NCBI GenBank assembly: GCA_018343915.1
Contig: JABRWF010000007.1
Span: 4,030,001-4,094,000, forward strand
Direction: 5' to 3'
Origin: Agroathelia rolfsii
Taxonomy: Eukaryota > Basidiomycota > Agaricomycetes > Amylocorticiales > Amylocorticiaceae
DNA: 64,000 nt
Shown one piece after another: positions 34,258 through 45,748 of the stretch (positions are counted from its first letter, which is position 1; every line of letters starts with the position of its first letter). The notes under the pieces were generated by a model that worked only from the letters and a program-made list of their open reading frames with translations, had not been told where the DNA came from and ran no database searches. Made by a program: the position numbers and the translations under genes.

Positions 34258-34258
34258 C

Positions 34259-34720
34259 CAGGTATCCCTTGGACTCCCGCGGTCTGAGAAGAAGCGAGTG
34301 ACGATCGCTTTCGAAGAGCACCCTATTTCTTCTTTTCACACGTACATACAATTTCTGAGTGCATAAGAGATAAACTACTTCGGAAAGCAATTGTGTGTGG
34401 CCCTCCAAAGCCCACTTACAACTCCGTCTAGACAGGAATAACGTGTACGTTCCACGTGATTTCCTGGCTGTATCCAAAGCGCAACATAAGCCTAACACGC
34501 TTAGCGTTCTAGGAGTCCCCCTTGGGGATTAAAGTTTATTATCTCTAAGTGCAAGTGGTGCCTTTCCCACCCCCCCTGCCATTACAAATTATTGTGTGAT
34601 TTGCGTGACTACGTTACGGGCAAGCTCTAGCCCCAGTTGAAGAAGAAAAATCCCGTCATCCGCATTTGGAAACTGGTACGACCACCGGTGACAAAGAAGA
34701 ACGCTATTCTTGCTTGGTGA
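34259..34720 (+). other. Gy4 5' leader, non-coding
   Basis: Leader between primer site and gag ATG, conserved with Gy6 (51688-52144). No gene seen. Confidence 0.5.
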
Positions 34721-36193
34721 ATGAGCACACGCAGGGGTACCACCTACAAACCTAAAGAAGTCCCTGTCCCGTGGGCAACAAAAGCTACCGCCTCACCGCC
34801 AGAAGTAACCAAAGAAGTCGCGTCGAGCTCAGCTCCGCACTTATCCGAAGAAGAAGAGGAATCCGGCAAAGAAGCCGTTTCTACACAAGCATCACCGCCT
34901 AAAACACCAGAAGAAAAAGAGGAAGCTCCATCAGAATACCCTTCGCCATCGGAATTCCGTCGGCAATACACCACTGAGGCCTCTTACCCCGAATCACCCA
35001 TCGTACCACATCCCTCCCCTTCTAAAAGCCGCCGCGAATGCCGCCGCGAAAAGAAAAGAGAACCAACCCCAGAAGAACCCGCAACCATGTCATTACCACA
35101 AGAACTAGGCCAGATCTTGGCCCTCCTCCAAGCAAACCAGGCTCGCATCCAAGACTCTATGGAGCAAATGCAGGAGACATAAGCACGCTTCGCCGATCTC
35201 CTAAAAAGAGAACAACCTGCACCCGTTACAGCCGCCGCCACTTCCACTCCTAAGGAAATTGGCCAATCCCCAGAAAAATGGTCCGGAGATTGGTCGAAAT
35301 ACCAATCCTTTATTTTTGGGTTTGAGAACCACATCAAACTTAACCCAAAAATATACGCTTCCGACTATACTAAGGCGAAATACTTTGTAGGACTGCTAGA
35401 AGGAGCCCCAAAAGCGTGGAGTCAGAAGTTTGACGATGTCATTGACACAAAAGGGTTCAACTTTGAAAAAGACCTTTACGCAAAATTTAAGGCGCTATAT
35501 GGAGCAAGGGACTTTGGAAGGATTGCCTTGCAAAAGTTGCAAGATCTCAAGCAAGGAACTTCCTCAGTGGCAGACTTCACAGCCACTTTCTCTACCCTAG
35601 CTAATCAGACTAAGCTGTCGAACGAAGATCTGAGGGTCCGTTATTGGCAAGCTTTGTCCCCTAAAATCAAGGGTGTCATCGGAGGTTACCCAAAGGAGCG
35701 CCGCAACTCGCTGGAAAGTCTAATGGAAGCTGCTGTGGATGCCGAAGAAGGTTTACGCAACGCAGGGATCTGGACAGACAGCTGGAAACCCCGACCACAC
35801 TTCCAAAACACCCAGGGAATGGCGACAAACCCAATAATGATTAATGCGGCACAAGCGTTATCTGCCCCTCCAAACCCAGCCGTACTAGGAAGCCGTCATC
35901 CGCCTAGAGATTTGAGCACAGTGCAGTGCTACAACTGCCAGCAGTGGGGACATTTCGCCTCCAATTGCACCAACCCTCGAGTCTCTAGATACCAGGGTTC
36001 GAGGCCACGGGTCCAGGCAGCAACCGCGCCAACAGCAAACCCTGTCCCTCCTTCTACCGACCAACTTGGTACTTCGGCCGCCAACGACGATATCAATGAA
36101 GGCTCTTCAACGATGACCATGGCCGATCTACAAGCACTAGTAGAACAGCAAGCAATGGCGCTCGCCGCTTTCAAGGACAAAGCGGGTTTTTAG
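34721..36193 (+). pseudogene. Gy4 gag
   Basis: ATG 34721. The Ser/Glu/Pro-rich N-terminus (about 130 residues) leads into a coiled-coil segment, capsid domain (EKWSGDWSKYQSFIFGFENH and onward) and the CCHC knuckle CYNCQQWGHFASNC, ending AFKDKAGF-TAG. One TAA (35180-35182, Gln in a CAA context) interrupts it. About 490 codons, like the other Tf1-like gags here. Confidence 0.88.
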
Positions 36194-36227
36194 AAGGGTC
36201 GACGGAAAGGGCCATTTCGGCCGACCC
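36184..36227 (+). promoter_or_regulatory. Gy4 gag-pol -1 frameshift signal
   Basis: GGGTTTT (36184-36190), gag stop TAG (36191-36193), 5-nt spacer, hairpin 36196-36227 with arms GGGTCG and CGACCC and an inner GAAA/TTTC stem. The -1 frame is open to IPIMFHGHF. Confidence 0.8.
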
Positions 36228-39200
36228 TTACCTGTCCAATAGATTTTCCTCCTTTCTTTCTTTAAATTCTGTTTCCATTTCCGGTGCGCATGGACAGCAC
36301 CTTCACATTCCAATTATGTTCCATGGACATTTCTCTTCCCTTGTAACAGTAGCTATGATTGACTCTGGTGCCTCATCTTCTTTCATCCATTCTCGCTTTA
36401 TAAAAGAAAATAAAATAAATACAAAAAAACTACCTTGTTCCATACCTGTATTTAATATAGATAACTCGCTCAATGCCCAAGGAAGAATCGAAGACATTGC
36501 TATTCTTGAAACGAGCATAGGGGGAATCCAAAAAAAGTTGCCTTTTCTAGTCACTGATATAGGCCCCGAGAATGTAATCCTCGGAATTGACTGGCTCCGG
36601 TTGGAAAACCCGGTAATAGATTGGTCAGCAGGCAAAGTCACGCACCCCGACCGCCTGACCATTTCTTCCAGTCTCCTACCAGAGTGGGCATCTGAATTTG
36701 CCTCAGTATTCTCTAAGGAAGCTTCCAAAAGAATGCCGCTTAGAAAACCATGGGATCACAAAATCGAACTAAAAGATGGAGCCCAACTGCGAAGAAGTAA
36801 GGCATACCCGCTGTCCGTCAAAGAAGAAGAAGCACTCGTTGACTACCTCAAAGAAAATCTTGAAAAGGGGTACATCAGAAAATCTGAAAGTCCAATCGCC
36901 GCTCCAATGTTCTTCGTGCCAAAAAAGAATGGCTCGCTCCGCCCGGTCCAAGACTACCGAAAGCTCAATGCGGAAACAATTGAGAATGCTTACCCCCTCC
37001 CCCTCATCTCCAAACTTCAGGACAAGATGACCAAATTTCGGACCTTTTGCAAAATCGATCTAAGATGGGGTTTCAACAATATTCGGATTTGAGAAGGGGA
37101 TGAGCATAAAGCGGCCTTCATTACAAACAAGGGACTCTTCGAGCCAACAGTAATGACCTTCGGATTGTGTAATGCACCCGCCACAATGCAAACAATGATG
37201 GATGACCTGTTCTACAAGTTCAATCAGTTAGGATGGTTAGTTCACTACATTGACGACATTATCATTGGGGCACAAACGGAGATAGAGCTACGCCAAAGAG
37301 TACTGGAGGTTTTAGGGGTCCTCAAGGCAAACGACTTGTTTGCAAACCTGGAAAAGTTTGAATACAACGTTCCCGAAGTAGACATCCTAGGAGCTTTGGT
37401 ATCCTTCGGCTCAATCCGCATGACCCCAGAAAAGGTTAAGGCAGTCTTAGAGTGGCCGGTTCCCCAAAAGGTCTCCGACATCCGACGTTTCCAAGGATTG
37501 GCAAATTATTACCGGCGCTTCATCCGAAACTTTGCCCAGATCTGTAAACCCTTGGACCGCTTGACAGGGAAAGTTGACTGGAAATGGGGCACTGAGGAAC
37601 AGGAAGCATTTGACAATTTGAAAAAGGCCTTCATGTCCGCACCAGTCCTCGGAGCCTACTCACAAATGGCAGAGACACGGCTAGAAACGGATGCCTCCAA
37701 CTTTGCTACTGGGGCAGTCCTGCTCCAAAAACAAGGTGATAACTCCTAGCGTCCAATTGCCTTCTTGTCCCAAGCGATGAATGATGCCGAACAAAACTAT
37801 GATATCTGGGACAAAGAAATGCTGGGTATCATTAGGGCCCTGGACGCTTGGCGATATTACCTCATTGGTCTCCCGCACCCCTTCGAAATTTGCACGGATC
37901 ATAAGAACTTAGAATACTGGAAGACCGCAAGAAACCTTACCCGACGACAAGCAAGATGGTCATTGTTCCTGTCTGAATTCCGGTTCACAATTTCCTACCT
38001 CCATGGATCGGAAAACGGGCGCGCTGACCCTCTCTCCCACCGACCCGATTTTCAACGAACTGACAAAGAAGACAATCTTGACCAAGTAGTTCTAGACCCC
38101 AAGCTCTTTCGAATCAACGCGGCAAGAAGAGGACATGTTGAAATCCAAGGAGAGAAAGGAATTCTGGACAGAATTAGAAACAAGGCCAAGGATGCCGAAA
38201 TAGCAAATGCCTTAAGGCTAGTTAAGGAACTCGGACCGGTCAAACTGCAGAAAGGTCTAGAAGAATGGAACGAGGAGAATGGTCTAATCTTGCACCTCGG
38301 GAAGGTTTACGTACCCCGGGATACCGCACTTCATAATGACATTATCCGGCTACACCATGACATCCCGTCAGCCGGCCATCCAGGCCGACACAAGACCCTA
38401 GAACTAGTTTCCAGAAACTATTGGTGGCCCGGACTCACGAAGGCGGTTAACGACTATGTTTCCTCATGCCCTAGTTGCCTTGCTTCCAAAACGTCTAGAA
38501 CGATGCCGGCAGGACCCTTGTCTCCCTTACCGACTCCTGAGCGACCTTGGGAACACGTAACGTCGGATATGATCGTCAAACTTCCCAAATCTCAAGGCTT
38601 CGACTCCATCTTAGTAGTAGTGGACAGGCTAACTAAGATGTGCCACTTAATTCCATGTGTAGAAGCAATCACTGCATCCGAAATGGCAGACTTATACTTG
38701 ACACATATCTTCCGATTACACGGTCTTCCCCGACAGTGGACTTCTGACTAAGGACCCCAATTCGCCGGAAAAGTCATGCGCAAAATCCATAAACGACTAG
38801 ATATCAAGACTTCCTTGTCCACTGCTTACCACCCTCAATCGGATAGGCAAACCGAACGTCTCAATCAGGAAGTCGAAGTATATCTCCAGAATTATGTCTC
38901 ACACCGTCAGGATAACTGGGCCGGGCTCCTTCTGCTAGCCAAATTCGCACTCAACAACCGACAACAAGCATCAACAGGTACTTCCCCATTCAAGATGAAT
39001 TACGGCTTCTCCCCCCGAATGAACCTTACTACGGCAGGGATCCCAAGTACAGAAGGGGCACAACTGTGGACAGAAAGGGTCAAAGAACTTCAGGAAGACG
39101 CCAAAGCAGCCCTGGATCATGCAGCAAGTCGAATGAAGTACTTCTTCGACAAACACGCTTCAGAAATTCCAAAGTACACTGTGGGAAACAAGGTCTGGTT

Positions 39201-39726
39201 AAGCACTGAGAACATCAAACTGGCACAACCCTCTAAGAAACTTGGAGCAAAATGGATTGGGCCATACAAAATCACTGAACTCATTGGAAACCGGGCAGTA
39301 CAGCTTGCAATCCCAAAAAGGTGGACAATCCACGATGTGTTCCACGTATCCTTAATCAAACTACATGTCCAGGTAGAATCTAGGCCCCTTGCTCCCATTC
39401 CGGAAACCGTCAAAGTCGAAGGAGAAGAAGAGCACGAGGTCCTGAGAATTAAAGATAGCCGCTTAAGCCCGAGGACAAAGAAGTTGGAATACTTAGTCGA
39501 ATGGAAGGGATATCCTGGAGAAGATTCATGGGAAAAAGAAGCAAATATCACCAATGCCCCACGATTAATCAAGGACTTCCACAAGAAAAACCCCAAAGCA
39601 CCTAAACGCCTATCGGCTGCAGTCTTTGCGGATTTACCATTCAGACCAATTGAGAACTTCACGGAAACAACGGAGAAGATCGGAGGGACATGGGAACTTG
39701 GGATATTCCGGAGGAAATCCCCTTAG
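36184..39726 (+). pseudogene. Gy4 pol: protease-RT-RNase H-integrase-chromodomain
   Basis: One -1 frame relative to gag. Protease AMIDSGASSSF, RT HYIDDIIIG, RNase H TDASNFATG, KEMLGI, TDHKNL, integrase HPGRH...CPSC, core D (TSDMIVK), D (TSD before a stop), E (RQTERL), and the chromodomain (HEVLRIKDSRLSPRTKKLEY, LVEWKGYPGEDSWE). Three nonsense codons (TGA 37090, TAG 37747, TAA 38749) and no indels over 3.5 kb. The first stands at Arg in the relatives (CGA to TGA). Stop TAG just before the purine tract GAAAGGGGG. Confidence 0.9.
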
Positions 39727-39737
39727 AAAGGGGGTAA

Positions 39738-40582
39738 TGTCATGAGATGGAATTTTTGCCGATTTTTCGGTCTATTTCTTGTATTATTTGGACCAGTATT
39801 TATTTAGTTATTACATTTTCCTTTCTCTTTGTTTTCCTTATAAAAATTACCCTTTAGGGCGTGGACTGTGGGCAGTGCAGTGGTCATGTGATTGGCCCTC
39901 ACGTGTTCCAAGCCGCACGTCACAGGAGTAATCTCGGGGCTGTGCATACTTCTATTTTCACTATCATGCACAGCCCAGGAACATAGCCTTCCTTCCCTGA
40001 GCGATTCCTAACGATTACCGGTATTGGTCCGGAAACGGATCTCCACACGGATGCCCGGTGGAGTTAGGGTAAAAGCTCTTCCCCTGCATTGCCACATTTA
40101 CGCTTCTATTTCCCTCTGCGCACAGACCACCAAGCTGCGCACGGACCCTTCAATAGTAGTATAAATAGCGCATGTAACTTGTCCTGAAGAGCTTAGCTTC
40201 GACCTCTTCGCCTTCAGGCAAGTAAAGGTTTTGTATTCCATAGACAAGATTACTAAATAAACTTCGCCTTCAGGGTACTTTTCTTGTTGGCCTAGGCCTT
40301 AACGTCCTAGCCCCCCCCCTTTTTCTCTCTCTCTCCCTCCCCTCTACTTGAAGGCGGTGCAAATCCCCTTACGCGTGTGTGTGAACTTGAGTATAAACGA
40401 TCACGTGAGAGTTAATAAAGTACCCGGCGCACCCTCAATAGACAAAGGGATTTGCATATCTGTGGGAACCCTCTTACATGGGTACTTTAGCACTTAATTG
40501 TCTTAGGAGTATATTATTTGATTGTGCGCACTAGTAGGCTCTCCAAGCCCAACGTCACATTGTCAAGAGTGTACCCTTGACA
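39738..40582 (+). repeat. Gy4 3' LTR (LTR-C)
   Basis: 845 bp, TATAAATA at 40160-40167, primer TAGCTTCGACCT at 40194-40205, preceded by purine tract AAAGGGGGTAA. Confidence 0.93.
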
Positions 40583-42639
40583 TGATTGAGATACGGACAA
40601 AATACCTTGCAGGCGACATCTTGACGTGCGTGTGACTGGCTGTGTTAGCCCCACGTGACAGGAGTGCTTGTGACAAGAGTATATTAGGAAGGCGGAGTCT
40701 AGATCATTCCTTTTCATCAAAAGGTCTAGACTCAGAAACCAGGGTTGTTCCGATTACTGTGCGATTACTAAGGAGTACTAGACTCATCATTCCAATCGGT
40801 TGCTCATTGGACTTAGGCTCAAAGCACTACCCCTGCATTACTGTCATTTCCGCTTACGAACCCTGCTGCATACAGACCATCAAGGCTGCACACGGGCCCT
40901 TTGTTTTATGTATAAATACAAGCCTGTAGCCCTTACCTGAACCTTAGCTTTAACCTTCTTGCCTTCAGGTAAGGGCATTTCCTCTTGTATACTTACATAC
41001 TTTAACTAATATATTATCTTGCCTTCAGGCTTGTTCGCCCTAGCCCACATCACTCTCTCTCTCTCCTTATTAAGTGTAAGGCCTTTAGGGCATCTTAGTA
41101 AGCATTCCTATAAGCCTTATTACAAGAAGGCAATAAGTCATAAGTCCCCAATACATAAGGGGTATTGCGTGTGATATCAAACCCAGTTCATTCTGGTCAA
41201 GGCAGTAATAAGTCCTTGCAGGGATTTCATAGACCACAGTGGGCTAAGCCGCCTGTCTCGAGTAAGAAGTACTGTATAAGCTATTTGACACAAAGCGAGT
41301 ACACGGGAAGACACCAAGTCTAGAGTACCAAACACAAGCCTAGCAAAGTAGCATATAGAGTACCCTATTATGAAGAACAGCAACGGGAGCACGTGGGTCC
41401 CTGAGAAATATCTGACCAAGTCACACACGTAAAACCCGGCTTTACAGCCCACCTCCGTACCTTACAGGAGGTTGTGTTTGTCAGATCAGTCAAGAGTGCA
41501 AGCCTTGACACTGGCGCTCCAGTTCCCAGTGAGTGAGGATCGGAGCCATAGTGAAAGCATGCTTGAGAGACTCGAAAGAAGCGTGACAGTCCTTGTTAAA
41601 GTTCCAAGGGGCATCTTTGCGGGTGAGGCGAGTCAAGGGGTGGATGATCTTGGAGTAGCCATTGATAAACCAGCGGTAGAAGTTGGCAAATCCAAGAAAA
41701 GACTGGATGTCCTTTACCTTGCATGGTTCCAGCCAGTCCTGGATGGCTTAGACTTTGGACTTGTCCATTGTGAGTCCGTCTGGAGATAGGATATACCCTA
41801 GGTACTTGACAGTGTCTACACCAAACAGACACTTGTCAGCACGGGCATAGAGACCGTGTTTGCGGAGTCTCTGCAGGACTTCGCGGACCTGGTCCCTATG
41901 TTTGTCCGGGTCCTCGGAATAGATGAGGATGTCTTCAAGGTACACAACTATACAGATGTCCAGAAGGTCAGAGAAAATGTCGTTCATAAATCTCTGGAAA
42001 GCCGCAGGCGCATTTGTAAGACTAAAGGGCATAACTCGCCACTCAAACAATCCGTAGCGGGTGCGGAAAGCCGTTTTCCATTCATCGCCCTCGGCAATGC
42101 AGACGAGATGGTAGGCATGTTGAAGGTCAATCTTGGTATAGAGACGGGCCTTGCATGGAGCATTGAGGAGGTCGGAGATTAGAGGCAGTGGATAGCGGTC
42201 CTTCTTGAAGATTCGGTTGAGGCCACGGAAATCTACGCATAGGCGCAGAGATCCGTCCTTTTTCTTGACAAATAACACCGGAGCTCCATGAGCAGATGTT
42301 GACGGGCGGATGAATCCGGTGCGGATGTTTTTGTCAATGAAGGTGCAGAGGGCCTTGAGTTCTGGTGGAGAAAGGGAGTAGATAGGACCAAGTGGAGGAG
42401 CTGTGCCGTCCTCGAGCTTAATTCAAAGGTCGTACGGCCTGTGAGGTGCCAGGGATTTGGACCTGGACTTGCTGAAAACATCGGCAAAGTCATAGTACTT
42501 GTCAGGAATAGAGGAATAGTTGGTGGGTTCCGAGGCAGTAGCAGAGTGTCTGTGGATTGAAAGGTCGGAGGGATTGAGGGCATACACCGTGGACAAGTCA
42601 GCACGGCAGGCTCGGAGGAAGGCCGGTGCACTGACCAGC

Positions 42640-42870
42640 AAGACAGAGATAGAGGGCGGAGACAGAGGGGTAGACGGCAATGGAGATAACGATGGAGATG
42701 GAGATGGAGATGGAGACGGAGACGGAGACGGATGCAGAAGCGGAGCCAGGGATTGCAATAGAAGCAGATGCAGAGGTGGAGACAGAGACGGAGATGGGGA
42801 CGGAGGCAGGGACAGAGACGGAGACAGAGATAAAGTCGTCGTACGAGGTGGGGATTCCAGGGATGGGGGC
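42640..42870 (-). repeat. degenerate hexanucleotide repeat in Gy3 linker
   Basis: Runs of GGAGAT/GGAGAC on the plus strand, (TCTCCx)n on the minus, coding a SPSPSP/SLSP tract between protease and RT. Confidence 0.75.
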
Positions 42871-43336
42871 GGAGATGGCAAGAGAGCAGGATCCTCTGTC
42901 ATAGACCACTTAAAGTCTTCCGAATCGAACAAAATACTGCCCTGAGCCCAGTTAATCGACGGATTATAGCAGGCAAGCTAGTTGTGTCCTAAAACGGCAG
43001 AACATGAGGGGTCCAACAGAGTAACGTAGAAGGTCAGTGTATGTATACAACCAGAAGGAAAACAAAGCGGAAGGAAAACAGATTGAGAGATAGTATAAGA
43101 ACTACTACCATCAAATAAACAAAGTTTAATTGGAGAAGTTGAAGAAGTAGGTAGGGAATATTTAGAAACAAAAACAGAATCCAAAAAACAATGAGACGAG
43201 CCGGAGTCAATGAGCACAGAAAAGGAAATTTTATTGTTTTCAACAAGCAGGGAAGTACATGATAATGTAAGTGAATATGAAGAGAGTATAGTAGAAGCGT
43301 TCAATTTGACTACAGATGGTGCGCGGTAATTGCCTG

Positions 43337-43386
43337 GGCAACTCGTTGCCCGTGCAGGACTATCCGAGTTGCCTGTTATTTTAACT
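43337..43386 (-). promoter_or_regulatory. Gy3 gag-pol -1 frameshift signal (non-canonical)
   Basis: Gag ends TTA-AAA-TAA. The AAA codon can re-pair one base back, and the -1 frame is open from there through protease. Two bases after the stop begins a hairpin with perfect 9-bp arms GGCAACTCG (43373-43365) and CGAGTTGCC (43345-43337). Confidence 0.65.
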
Positions 43387-44689
43387 GGTCAGCAGAGGCA
43401 TCAGAGTTCTGGTCAGGACTAGCATTGGAGGCGCGAGCTTTGATAGATAAGGCACGTTTCTGGCAATCTTTCACCACATGTCCGGCATTTCCACAGAATA
43501 GGCAGAGGTTGTTAGTGATGCGGCGTTGGCGCTTGTCCGCTGTGAGCTTTCCATCGGAGCCTAAGCTAAGAGGGGGTTTAGTGGAGGAGGATAGGGCGCC
43601 AGACATTTTGCTGTCAGGTTTTGCGGAGGTAGTCGGTGCGGTAGACGTCCTGTTCTGCGGAGCTATTGAGGCCGAAGGCTGGCTTTTGCTGGGTATAGAG
43701 GCGGAGGAGGAGCCGGAGGACCGGTTGCACTGCGAAAGTTTGCTCTTCCGCTCCCAGTATTGTGCGTCGAGGGCTATGGCCTGAATGTGGAGGTCGACGA
43801 GTTGCGTCAGCTTTCCACCTTGGAGGTTGCAGAGAGCATCCTGAAGGCGGTCCGGAAGTCCAAGGTAGAAACGTCGGGCCAGTGCGCATTTGCCCCATTG
43901 AGCCAGGGTGGCCCAATGGTTGAACTGGACAATGTAGAGCTAAATGCGCTGGTTGTCTTTCATGGCGAGGGATTCAAGGGCAGACTTGGCTTCTTCAATG
44001 GGCCGATATGGACCAAAATTAAGGCAGAGCTCCTCCTTGAATATGCTGTAGAAGGACATCCAGGCAGGAGGGACGTCGCCAATGGGGTTGAGGATGTGCG
44101 GCTCAAACCAGTCAAGAGCTGTACCAGTTATATAGGAGATCATGTAGATGACCTTGCGCAAGTTGCTGGTGAAGTCCCGGGGGCAATCCCGGAAATTGAG
44201 CTCGCCTTGGAAAAGGAAGGAGCAGAGCTTCTCAGGGTGAAGCCCATCAAAAATTTCTGGGGCCAGAATTTTGGAACCACGAGGAGCAGGCGGAGATGCA
44301 GAGGAAGCGAGGGCAGTGGCAAAGGATTGCATCATCCAATTGAAAAAATTGTCCATGGACGGAGGGCTACCAGAGGACAATGGTTGAGTCGGAGGATCGC
44401 CAGGAGGAGTTTGGAGAGGAGGATCTTCAAGTTGGTCTTCGACCTCATCAGCATCTTCAAAATTGCTGTCTCCCAGTTGCACTGTGGCTTGGTTGCTACC
44501 TCCGGAGGCCGTAGAGAGGGTCTTTGAGGCAGCTTGCAAGGCTGAGTCCAGCGGTAAGGGAAAGGAAGAAGAAGCGGATGGAGATGGAGAGAAACCACTA
44601 GTTGTGCCTTCGAAACCAGTGAAGTCCCTGCCCACTGGAGGTCCAACGGGGATGAAACGTCCAAACTTGTCACGGGGGCAATTGGACAT
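43376..44689 (-). pseudogene. Gy3 gag
   Basis: ATG 44689 (MSNCPRDKFGRF). Low-complexity Ser/Pro region, capsid domain (PEIFDGLHPEKLCSFLFQGE and onward) and the CCHC knuckle CLFCGNAGHVVKDC, ending ADQLK-TAA. One TAG (43942-43940) where Gln or Arg is expected; otherwise one frame of about 438 codons. Different from the Tf1-like gags of the neighbours. Confidence 0.83.
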
Positions 44690-44745
44690 GGGGTGCGACT
44701 AGACAAGTGGAGTTCAGAAATACTATCAAATACATACAGAGGCAG

Positions 44746-45748
44746 TGTCAAGGCTTACACTCTTGACTAACCAAACAACGTTAACCCTCTCAAAGGTACG
44801 AGGGTGGACTGTAAGGTCCCTTTTACAATGCGTATATGTCTGGTCTTAGATAGGCACGTACGTGCTCCCATTGCTATCCTTTGTAATAGGAGCCTAGAAA
44901 TTCTACTTTGCTCAGATTGCGGTCGGTACTCTAGCCTGTGGCTTCCCGTATGCTCTCTTCACGTCAAATAGACTTTACAAGACTTTCTTACTCAGAGTAG
45001 GCGGCTTAGCCCTCCGTACTCTACTAATGCCTAAGGGGACTTGTTACTGCCCCTACCTGAATGAACAGGGTTTGGTTTCATGTGCAACGCCTCTTGTGTA
45101 TTGAGGGCTTGAAGACTTACTGCCTTCTTGTATCAAGGCCTTATATATGTACTTAATAAGCTGCCCTTGAGGCCTTATGCTTACTAAGAGAAGAGTGAAA
45201 GGGGAAGGTGGGCTAGGACAAGTGTAGGCCTGAAGGCAAAATATATTAGTTCTTATGTAAGTATACAAATGGGGGGGTGCCCTTACCTAAAGGCGAAAAG
45301 GTTGAAGCTAAGGTTCAGGTAAGGGCTACAGGGTTGTATTTATACATAAAATGAAGGGCCCATGCACAGCCTTAATGGTCTGTGCGCAGCCAAGGTTTGT
45401 AAGCAGGAACATGTAAAATGCAGGGGCAGTGCTTTGTGCCTAAGTCCGATGAGCAACCAATCGGAATGATGAGTCTAGTACTCCTTAGTAATCGCACAGT
45501 GATCGGAACGACCCTGGTTCCTGAGTCTAGACCTTTTGATGAAAAGGAATGATCTAGACTCCGCCTTCCTAATATACTCTTGTCACGAGCACTCCTGTCA
45601 CGTGGGGCTAACACAGCCAGTCACACGCGTGTCAAGATGTTGCCTGTAAGGTATTTCATCTATATCTCATTCAATAAAAATTGTAAAAATATAATAAAAA
45701 TATGTACATGTTCGTAAGAAAAAGGCAAAAAATGTCCAACTCATAACA
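44746..45748 (-). repeat. Gy5 3' LTR (LTR-E, 1,003 bp)
   Basis: TGTTATGAGTTGG...GCCTTGACA-type ends on the minus strand; pol stop lies at its first bases. Confidence 0.9.

Larger units (their letters stand above)
33400..40582 (+). mobile_element. Gy4: complete Tf1/sushi-like chromovirus
   Basis: 7,183 bp with LTR-C copies of 844 and 845 bp and perfect TGATT duplications (33395-33399, 40583-40587). No nested insertion. The LTRs differ at roughly eleven sites by eye, nearly all transitions. Gag has one stop and pol three, with no frame indel: it is the best-preserved Gypsy element here. Confidence 0.95.
33320..41510 (+). repeat. solo LTR-E in Gy3 pol, split by Gy4
   Basis: Net 1,003 bp (33320-33399 plus 40588-41510), TGTTATGAGTTGG...GCCTTGACA. 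Flanks CTAGC (33315-33319) and CTGGC (41511-41515) are a duplication with one transition. Net insertion keeps the Gy3 reading frame. Confidence 0.9.
41511..43386 (-). pseudogene. Gy3 pol, 5' half: protease, linker, RT
   Basis: Frame -1 to gag. Protease LIDSGSSHCFLD, about 150 residues of Pro/Ser/Leu-rich linker built on degenerate hexanucleotide repeats, then RT ([20 protein letters not shown] and onward). The RT centre reads [10 protein letters not shown], where YLDD is expected. TAG at 42978, TGA at 42423 and TAG at 41748 interrupt one continuous frame. At 41511 the frame stops at the solo LTR-E and resumes at 33314. Confidence 0.85.
30490..44745 (-). mobile_element. Gy3: marY1-like Ty3/Gypsy chromovirus, split by nested insertions
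   Basis: Gag (44689) to chromodomain (30490) on the minus strand, in two halves separated by a solo LTR-E that contains Gy4. The halves rejoin in frame at ERQ-LIVEMDAS. A solo LTR-B splits the integrase. The 5' leader ends at 44745, where Gy5 is inserted, so the 5' LTR is beyond the window. LTR-G (8316-19071) is the likely 3' LTR. Confidence 0.85.

Noticed and set aside
42640..42870. Regular repeat that might be a CRISPR array or minisatellite
   Set aside because: Units of six bases without spacers, in frame in a Gypsy linker.
42520..42945. Plus-strand Asp/Gly/Glu-rich frames opposite the Gy3 linker
   Set aside because: They are the antisense reading of the hexanucleotide repeat coding the Pro/Ser linker.
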